Below, in pieces: positions 13,379-17,810 of a stretch of DNA of 17,810 nucleotides. Location of the stretch: the NCBI GenBank assembly GCA_043808035.1, contig JAZDFH010000027.1, positions 1-17,810 of the forward strand, read 5' to 3'. How positions within the stretch are numbered: the first letter of the stretch is position 1; each line of letters starts with the position of its first letter. Below the pieces are notes generated by a model. That model was not told the origin of the DNA. It did not search any database and was given only the letters and a program-made list of their open reading frames with translations. Made by a program: the position numbers and the translations under genes. Origin of the DNA: JAZDFH01 sp043808035. Its GTDB lineage: Bacteria > Patescibacteriota > Minisyncoccia > UBA6257 > Colwellbacteraceae.

Positions 13379-13805
13379 AACATTTTTACGGACACCTGTC
13401 CCGCAGTTTGATTTCAGTACCCACACCACGGAAGAAGTACGTGCTTTGGTTCAATTGTTGCGTCAAGAACTTAGATTAACCGCCGGCAGTGGTGTTGGGC
13501 TGTCCGCAAATCAAATAGGTCTTTCTGATCGTGTTTTTATCGTGCAGTACAATAAAAAATTCTATACCATTTTCAATCCCGAGATAATAAAAATGTCGCA
13601 AAAGATTGTTATAGACGAAGAAGGGTGCCTTAGTATACCGAATACGTACATCGATGTTCCACGGGCGGAGCGTATTACCATTGTCGGGTACGGACAGAAC
13701 GGTAAAAAGACAAAAATAAATGCGTCCGATGTGCTCGCGCGAATTTTTCAACACGAGACAGATCACCTTAACGGTATCCTTATTATTGATAGAGTAGCTT
13801 CATAA
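13341..13805 (+). CDS. def: Peptide deformylase
   Basis: Removes the N-formyl group from nascent proteins using a bound metal ion. The 154-residue product contains all three deformylase motifs in order. GVGLSANQIG is motif 1 (usual GxGLAAxQ, with Ser for the first Ala). EEGCLSIP is motif 2, with the metal-binding Cys. QHETDHLNG is motif 3, with the HExxH metal and catalytic residues. Length is slightly short of the E. coli enzyme (169) because the C-terminal helix is brief. fmt follows after 5 bases; def-fmt is a widespread bacterial pair. AAAGGA lies only 1-2 bases before the ATG, too close to be an ordinary ribosome binding site. Confidence 0.95.
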   Translation: MTQIITIDNKKDETFLRTPVPQFDFSTHTTEEVRALVQLLRQELRLTAGSGVGLSANQIGLSDRVFIVQYNKKFYTIFNPEIIKMSQKIVIDEEGCLSIPNTYIDVPRAERITIVGYGQNGKKTKINASDVLARIFQHETDHLNGILIIDRVAS

Positions 13806-13810
13806 TCATC

Positions 13811-14659
13811 ATGAAATACATCTTTTTCGGAACGCCACAATTTGCCGCGACTGTCCTCGAACCCCTGTTGCAAGCGAATATGCCGCCCTGTGCGCTTGTG
13901 TGCAATCCTGATCGCCCTGTTGGCAGAAAAAAGATCATCACTCCACCACAGACAAAGAAGCTTCTTAACCATTACGATACATCAATACCCATTTTGCAGC
14001 CTGATCGTATTGATGAAACATTTCTCAAGACTCTCACAACATTTCAGGCGAATTTTTTTGTCGTTGCCGCATATGCAAAAATACTTCCGGACACGCTCAT
14101 TGCAATTCCAAAATATGGAACCATAGGAGTTCATCCGTCACTATTGCCACAATTGCGAGGATCCTCCCCTCTCCAGACCGCAATTTTGGAACATGTGCGG
14201 ACAGGGGTCACGTTGTATAAAATCGATAAACATGTTGATCACGGCCCGATTCTTTCGACACGCGTTTTAAATGAAGATATAGACACCTATACCTATACCA
14301 AACTGGAAGACACGTTAGCACGTATGGGCGCAAAATTGCTTATGACGACACTCCCCCGCCTGATGGATGGAACTATCGTCCCACAGACCCAAAACCACGA
14401 AATGGCGACATTTACCAGAAAATTTAAGACAGAAGACGGCTATGTACCCCTTGAATTGCTTCAAAAAGCCCAGGATGGCGATAATGACCATGCACGGATG
14501 ATTGATAGCAAGATACGAGCATTAACCCCCGAACCGGGCGTATATACCATACAAGATGGCAAAAGAATAAAGCTGTTGCAAGCAAAAATTGTTGACTCAA
14601 CGCTAAAACTTATTACAATTCAGAAAGAGGGTAAAAGACCAACAACATGCCCTCATTAA
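13811..14659 (+). CDS. fmt: Methionyl-tRNA formyltransferase, with Gly at the catalytic Asn position
   Basis: Transfers a formyl group from 10-formyl-THF to initiator Met-tRNA. The 282-residue product has the N-terminal formyltransferase fold: MKYIFFGTPQFAATVLEPL, PDRPVGRKK, then IGVHPSLLPQLRGSSP and HVDHGPIL. The tRNA-binding C-domain is reduced but recognisable (KIRALTPEPGVYT). The family's catalytic triad is Asn-His-Asp (N106, H108, D144 in E. coli). Here residue 106 is Gly, while H108 and D143 are kept. Length is about 30 residues below E. coli Fmt (315), lost at the C-terminus. It is clearly the partner of def just upstream. Whether the Gly is tolerated or another side chain substitutes cannot be seen. 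Confidence 0.93.
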   Translation: MKYIFFGTPQFAATVLEPLLQANMPPCALVCNPDRPVGRKKIITPPQTKKLLNHYDTSIPILQPDRIDETFLKTLTTFQANFFVVAAYAKILPDTLIAIPKYGTIGVHPSLLPQLRGSSPLQTAILEHVRTGVTLYKIDKHVDHGPILSTRVLNEDIDTYTYTKLEDTLARMGAKLLMTTLPRLMDGTIVPQTQNHEMATFTRKFKTEDGYVPLELLQKAQDGDNDHARMIDSKIRALTPEPGVYTIQDGKRIKLLQAKIVDSTLKLITIQKEGKRPTTCPH

Positions 14660-14684
14660 TTTTCTTAAGATTTTAAGAGAACAA

Positions 14685-14755
14685 TCGGAGATCGTCTAAT
14701 GGTAGGACACTTGACTCTGGATCAAGGAATTGGGGTTCGAATCCCTGTCTCCGAG
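14685..14755 (+). tRNA. tRNA-Gln (anticodon CTG)
   Basis: A cloverleaf is readable. The acceptor stem TCGGAGA/TCTCCGA has the U1-A72 pair typical of tRNA-Gln. The D arm is GTCTAATGGTAGGAC. The anticodon stem CTTGA/TCAAG encloses CTCTGGA, with the anticodon CTG at 14717-14719. The T loop is TTCGAAT. Two T-stem pairs are G-U wobbles. The discriminator is G and CCA is not encoded, so it must be added. The tRNA begins 25 bases after fmt and is probably on the same transcript. Confidence 0.95.
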
Positions 14756-14813
14756 CCCCGTGGTAACAAAAAAAGGTTATCTATGAGATAGCCTTTTTTT
14801 GTTACCACGGGGC
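14755..14813 (+). terminator. 28-bp near-perfect hairpin abutting tRNA-Gln
   Basis: Arms 14755-14782 and 14786-14813 pair along their whole length with a single G-U and an ATG loop. An A7/T7 stretch lies inside the stem: GCCCCGTGGTAAC, A7, GG, then the mirror image. The left arm begins at the tRNA discriminator base. It could end the def-fmt-tRNA transcript, since the internal T7 sits behind a short GGTTATCT/AGATAGCC stem that resembles a standard terminator. The GC-rich outer part is more than a terminator needs. Confidence 0.75.
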
Positions 14814-14960
14814 AAGCACGAAGTGAATTGACACGGGAGATTTTACGAGGGCCCCGCGATGAGCAAAGCGAATTTTACGGGGCACGTCCCGTGAGGTTCT
14901 ACCTTTTGCGGGGCAATGCTAATCGTTTTTAAAAGTGAAACAATATAAAAAATTCCTCTC
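14814..14960. repeat. Palindrome-rich non-coding patch with degenerate repeat units
   Basis: No protein-like frame is seen. Nested inverted repeats are CACGGGA (14832-14838) with TCCCGTG (14887-14893), enclosing GCCCCG (14851-14856) with CGGGGC (14878-14883). A unit of the form AGCnAAGyGAATTnnnACGGGG occurs twice, at about 14815-14837 and 14861-14882. ATTTTACGAGGG at 14840-14851 recurs exactly at 17753-17764. The high GC and repeat structure contrast with the surrounding genes. Confidence 0.55.
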
Positions 14961-14961
14961 T

Positions 14962-14991
14962 AAACGGCTAAAATGGCCGTTTTAGCCGTTT
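14962..14991 (-). terminator. 12-bp hairpin at the end of the winged-helix gene
   Basis: AAACGGCTAAAA and TTTTAGCCGTTT form a 12-bp stem with a 6-base loop. The right arm overlaps the TAA stop of the minus-strand gene. On the minus strand a T6 run follows after about 9 bases. Confidence 0.55.
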
Positions 14992-15323
14992 TTAGGGGTA
15001 TAAAACACGCCTCTGCCAGTATCTCCTTGTTGGATAATTTTGCCTTCTCGTTCCAACTCCTGCAGATAATTGGTTGCGGTAGCATCGGAGACGCCAAGCA
15101 GTTTTTCTATATCATTATTAGTGATACGGCCGTTTTGTTGAATACAGTTAAGAATATCCTGTTTGTTTTTTTCTTTTTTGGCGTTGATAGTTTGCCGACC
15201 GCGGTCGAGCGCCTCTTTCTGTTTCTTCTGCTCCGCCACCTTTTCTATTTGCTGCCGACGAGCCAAAGAATAACCAACCCAAATTCCAACAAGACCTATA
15301 ACGATGAAAATAAAATAGCGCAT
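14982..15323 (-). CDS. Membrane-anchored winged helix-turn-helix protein
   Basis: From the ATG at 15323 the product has 113 residues. A membrane helix at about 3-20 (IFIVIGLVGIWVGYSLA) is followed by a Lys/Gln/Glu-rich linker helix (21-51) and a C-terminal winged helix at about 52-110. In that domain, ITNNDIEKLLGVSDATATNYL is the helix-turn-helix and GKIIQQGDTGRGVFY the wing. Tethered DNA-binding domains can act as membrane-bound regulators or DNA anchors. A longer frame from 15422 exists but runs into the terminator of the preceding gene, and 15323 gives a clean membrane helix. A promoter-like pair lies just upstream. The target and ligand are unknown. Confidence 0.75.
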   Translation of the reverse strand: MRYFIFIVIGLVGIWVGYSLARRQQIEKVAEQKKQKEALDRGRQTINAKKEKNKQDILNCIQQNGRITNNDIEKLLGVSDATATNYLQELEREGKIIQQGDTGRGVFYTPKNG

Positions 15324-15338
15324 AGTATAATTAATGTT

Positions 15339-15368
15339 ATTGTAGGTTACTGTTACATACTTTGTAAA
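15339..15368 (-). promoter_or_regulatory. Putative promoter of the winged-helix gene
   Basis: On the minus strand TTTACA (15368-15363) is followed after 18 bases by TACAAT (15344-15339). The transcript would start about 8 bases before the ATG at 15323, after the terminator of the upstream gene. Confidence 0.45.
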
Positions 15369-15425
15369 TTGTATTCTAAAACAGAAACACACCTCATAAA
15401 CCGTTTCCCTACATTTATCCATACA

Positions 15426-15456
15426 AAAAAGCCGGGTATAAAAATCCCGGCTTTTT
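15426..15456 (-). terminator. Rho-independent terminator of the 487-residue membrane protein gene
   Basis: AAAAAGCCGGG and CCCGGCTTTTT form an 11-bp stem with a 9-base loop and a T-run on the minus strand. It lies 17 bases past the stop. A symmetric A/T flank means it could work in both directions. Confidence 0.85.
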
Positions 15457-15472
15457 ATCAGACGTGATTATA

Positions 15473-16936
15473 TCACTGCTGATTCTTTAGCGTATCAAGT
15501 TCTTCAAGAACCTGACGAAGTTGTCGTTCGATTGACTCTATCCGAGCAGTATCCGATGTAGAAGAATCCATATCATTGGTTGGAGTGTCCCCGGACATTT
15601 CACCATTGATGAGAAATTCTTTAAGCATTGGAATATTTTCGAATTTATGCACCTGACCACTTTGCGCGTCTACAACGGCTACGAAGGAGACACCCGAGCC
15701 ATCAGATGCGATTGCTCGAACGATCCAAAAAAGCTTATCTCGAACAGAAACAGGTATCGGTTCAGCCGGTGTGATGGAACTCCAGTCAACCGTTGGGAAA
15801 TCTTTTTTAAGATAGTCCGTTGAGCTGACAGGACCAAGCAAGGGATCACCTGCAGAATAATTCTTCACAGAAATAGTTCCTGCCCTTGCGTCTACCATGT
15901 ATATACGGAATACACCATGTGCATTTCCATACGGCTCGACCGCAATGAACCATTTCAACCCTTCAGCTGTATCTATCAAAAATGGTTGTTGGTTTGCGTC
16001 GTTTGGTGTGTCTGCTATCTCGAACTGGTTATCATGAGAAAAAAGTACATTCAGGATCCCCTGTTTGTAATTCAGGGAATTCACCCATGTTCGGGCAAGT
16101 GAGTCGGGAACCAGTTTTTGCCCTTGAAGAATGTCACTGTTTTGTGCTTCTTCAGGATTCAGGAACGTTATCTCCCCTTTCGCATCTACAATTGCCACAC
16201 CTCCCCATTTTGGAATTGAATAGAACGAATGTCGTTCATATTCGATTATGGGAACAACGATATACATGTCCGTACCCTTTGTGAGGGTGAACGAGTCACC
16301 GTGGTCGATGAAATATCGTTCTCTGAAAATTCTCCATTCAAGTCCGTCAGTCAGTAGCATGCCCGGACCAACAGAAAGGTCTGTTTCTACGGTTTCGGTA
16401 TTTTTGTTTAACGTCGTCATATCGACGTACATCACACCTTTATCTTTCAATGAAAAACTATTTATTATCCCGTCAGGTATAAGCGTATATGCCCACATCG
16501 GTTTTTCATTGCGAATGACAATATCAGATGTATCAAGTTGGTATCTTGGATATTGCAGACTGTCTTTTGCCATTCTGTCTGCAACTGCACGAGGCATCAC
16601 CCGCAACGAATCCATATGAGAATCCGGTAATTGAGATACTTCCGTAACCTGCAGCGAATGAGCAATATTCTTAGGTCCCCACAGTGATGCAGGAATGCTT
16701 AGGAGCATACCGCCCACAACGAGGACAAAGAAGCCCACAACAAACCATGTTACGAAAGGCTTCTCGCTTTTAGGAATAATTCCTGTTAAAAGAAGTCCTC
16801 CTATCCACAAAATAGCCAACCACCATATGATGGGTATCAGATAAACAGTCATAATGATTCCATGCCACAATGGCATGGTAAGATAAAAAAGAAGTCCTAA
16901 AATAAAAAGAACTCCTACCCGTATAAGTTTTGACAT
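15473..16936 (-). CDS. Polytopic membrane protein with four PepSY-like extracytoplasmic repeats, unknown function
   Basis: Not recognised as a named family. The 487-residue product begins with three membrane helices (about 4-22, 28-53 and 63-84). A large soluble part follows, predicted outside because a basic N-terminus precedes the first helix. Four similar units can be seen at about 147-176, 224-256, 327-355 and 401-429. Each has a Trp- or Tyr-led hydrophobic strand, then 15-25 residues, then V-D followed by a Gly turn. Examples are VDAKGEI, VDARAGTI and VDAQSGQV; the first unit has VDMTTLN. This strand-VDA-turn pattern resembles PepSY domains. A Ser/Thr/Asp linker and a short coiled coil (465-487) close the protein. 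It lies between two other membrane-anchored proteins. It may be a surface sensor or inhibitor, but the role is open. Confidence 0.7.
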   Translation of the reverse strand: MSKLIRVGVLFILGLLFYLTMPLWHGIIMTVYLIPIIWWLAILWIGGLLLTGIIPKSEKPFVTWFVVGFFVLVVGGMLLSIPASLWGPKNIAHSLQVTEVSQLPDSHMDSLRVMPRAVADRMAKDSLQYPRYQLDTSDIVIRNEKPMWAYTLIPDGIINSFSLKDKGVMYVDMTTLNKNTETVETDLSVGPGMLLTDGLEWRIFRERYFIDHGDSFTLTKGTDMYIVVPIIEYERHSFYSIPKWGGVAIVDAKGEITFLNPEEAQNSDILQGQKLVPDSLARTWVNSLNYKQGILNVLFSHDNQFEIADTPNDANQQPFLIDTAEGLKWFIAVEPYGNAHGVFRIYMVDARAGTISVKNYSAGDPLLGPVSSTDYLKKDFPTVDWSSITPAEPIPVSVRDKLFWIVRAIASDGSGVSFVAVVDAQSGQVHKFENIPMLKEFLINGEMSGDTPTNDMDSSTSDTARIESIERQLRQVLEELDTLKNQQ

Positions 16937-17119
16937 AAGCGTAATATATTTAATTAATTATTAAAGTTCATTCTCCGACCGAGGAATCGTTGAATGAATC
17001 CCCTGGAAGGGTTTTTGAATTATTATAATAAATTTACGTTTATGTCAAATAACTACTTAACTCAAAAAATTAAGTTTAAGTAATAAAAAAGGGCTCCGTA
17101 GACATTCTTGCAATTTTTT

Positions 17120-17707
17120 TCAAGAAACCTTTTCCTTCTCCGCCAACCGAACATACTTAACTAATTTGTACCCGTCCACCAACTCAATCGGTTTGTCTTC
17201 TGCGAATTTCTCCGCTTCCAACGTGAATTTGTTGGTTGTAATAAAATACCCCTTTCCGTTTGCCAATCGGTCGACAAGCGCACCATAAAAGTCGCGGATT
17301 TCTTGTACCCCCACAGTCGAGGAAATGAATTTTTTACATTGAATATAGCTTGTAATCCCGTCTTTTTCGGCAATCCCGTCGATTCCTCCGTCGTGAGACT
17401 TCCCCACCGCCTGCGCCTTATACCCGAGCCGAGAAAAAAGATCAGCAATATATTTCTCGAATTCCGTCGGATTCATTCCGCGCAACCATTGCAAAAGATC
17501 CCGATCTGATCGCCACGCTTTGCCTTTTAGAGATTTTTTATGAGCACGCCTTTCGTCAATTTTTTTATGAAGCCAATCAAAAAATAAATCACTAAAAATT
17601 CGGATTGCTATAATTCCGAACAAAATTGCCCATAGCGGCCACAGCATCAACGCTATTTTCCATAATTCTAATAGTAAACTTTTTGTTATAGGCGGAAAGT
17701 GTATCAT
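17120..17707 (-). CDS. Membrane-anchored Mrr-type restriction endonuclease-like protein
   Basis: The 195-residue protein has a membrane helix at about 12-37 (WKIALMLWPLWAILFGIIAI), a basic linker (48-68), and then an Mrr catalytic domain. MNPTEFEKYIADLF is the entry helix with Glu, GGIDG holds D110, and YIQCKK carries Q123-x-K125. These form the D...QxK metal site of Mrr-like PD-(D/E)XK nucleases. GYFITTNKFTLEAEKFA completes the fold. Soluble Mrr cuts methylated DNA; relatives with membrane helices occur in many bacteria and are poorly studied. No methyltransferase or specificity subunit is nearby, so an ordinary restriction-modification pair is not supported. The gene precedes the repeat-rich membrane protein by 183 bases. 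The role could be degradation of incoming DNA. Confidence 0.85.
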   Translation of the reverse strand: MIHFPPITKSLLLELWKIALMLWPLWAILFGIIAIRIFSDLFFDWLHKKIDERRAHKKSLKGKAWRSDRDLLQWLRGMNPTEFEKYIADLFSRLGYKAQAVGKSHDGGIDGIAEKDGITSYIQCKKFISSTVGVQEIRDFYGALVDRLANGKGYFITTNKFTLEAEKFAEDKPIELVDGYKLVKYVRLAEKEKVS

Positions 17708-17713
17708 AGAATG

Positions 17714-17719
17714 ATTTTA
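17714..17719 (-). promoter_or_regulatory. TAAAAT -10-like box before the Mrr-type gene
   Basis: On the minus strand TAAAAT ends 6 bases before the ATG at 17707. No good -35 is seen. The spacing would again give a leaderless message. Confidence 0.3.
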
Positions 17720-17747
17720 CAATTTTTGTTTGTTGATGGGAATGATG

Positions 17748-17781
17748 AGGGTATTTTACGAGGGCTGGTTCTTGATACCCT
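17748..17781. repeat. Inverted repeat containing a copy of ATTTTACGAGGG
   Basis: AGGGTAT (17748-17754) and ATACCCT (17775-17781) can pair around a 20-base loop. The loop holds most of ATTTTACGAGGG (17753-17764), also found at 14840-14851. No gene is visible from 17708 to the window end. Confidence 0.4.
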
Positions 17782-17810
17782 TTCCCTCAATTTAATACTG
17801 ACGTTAAACC

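Noticed and set aside
14755..14960. CRISPR array
   Set aside because: The repeats are inverted or degenerate and not spaced as direct repeats with unique spacers; no cas genes are present, and the Cas4-like nuclease at 7803 is isolated.
15323..15422. Longer start of the winged-helix protein at 15422
   Set aside because: The extra 33 residues are Cys/Tyr/Thr-rich and precede a clean membrane helix; the predicted promoter lies inside them and a terminator ends right before them.
14973..15467. 164-residue plus-strand frame opposite the winged-helix gene
   Set aside because: It is antisense to a convincing winged-helix protein, crosses two terminator hairpins, and its translation is low-complexity Leu/Phe/Ser without a recognisable domain.
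17001..17016. Plus-strand terminator CCCT-GGA-AGGG-TTTTT
   Set aside because: The stem is only 4 bp and no plus-strand gene ends upstream.
17120..17707. Classical restriction-modification system
   Set aside because: No methyltransferase or specificity gene is adjacent, and the nuclease carries a membrane helix, so only an Mrr-type stand-alone nuclease is claimed.

Overview
The window is A+T-rich, densely packed and uses TGA as a normal stop (murG, the Mrr-like gene), so the standard bacterial code 11 applies rather than the recoded Gracilibacteria/SR1 code. Short single-domain proteins, several small membrane proteins, almost no Shine-Dalgarno sequences, a stand-alone rpmA not paired with rplU, and rplI outside the usual rpsF/rpsR context all suggest a Patescibacteria (Candidate Phyla Radiation) genome, most likely Parcubacteria-like. 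This placement is an inference from gene style and order; no marker phylogeny was possible.

Region 1 (1-4242, + strand): the tail of an upstream reading frame, possibly a transposase; murG (lipid II synthesis); gltX (glutamyl-tRNA synthetase) overlapping it by ATGA; a secreted coiled-coil M23 peptidase of the EnvC/PcsB type; and a 48-residue hydrophobic small ORF directly behind a TATAAT box. Region 2 (4243-4581) has no protein gene but holds several hairpins and may encode a small RNA. Region 3 (4582-8570): a divergent MutS-type ATPase on the minus strand, facing murC and a PD-(D/E)XK nuclease with a zinc-finger-like insert on the plus strand. Their shared promoter region contains an 11-bp inverted repeat in the MutS-like leader.

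Region 4 (8626-10744, - strand): a four-gene operon of a small membrane protein, an 84-residue hypothetical protein, a YvcK/CofD-like protein and a HAD-family protein. Region 5 (10830-12750): rpmA (+) collides tail-to-tail with rplI (-), sharing 32 bp of coding sequence; rplI lies behind a membrane-anchored S41 (CtpA) protease. Region 6 (12889-14813, + strand): a basic hypothetical protein, a 49-residue overlapping small ORF, def and fmt (removal of formyl from, and formylation of, initiator methionine), then tRNA-Gln(CUG) running into a 28-bp hairpin. Region 7 (14814-17810): a palindrome-rich non-coding patch, then three minus-strand genes for membrane-anchored proteins: a winged-helix protein, a 487-residue protein with four similar extracytoplasmic repeats, and an Mrr-type nuclease with an N-terminal membrane helix.

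The housekeeping theme is cell wall synthesis and remodelling (murG, M23, murC, YvcK) plus translation (gltX, rpmA, rplI, def, fmt, tRNA-Gln). The points most worth following up are the repeated TATNAT-to-ATG spacing of about 8 nt (leaderless transcription), the Fmt with Gly at the catalytic Asn position, the candidate small RNA, the rpmA/rplI antisense overlap and the membrane-anchored Mrr nuclease cluster.
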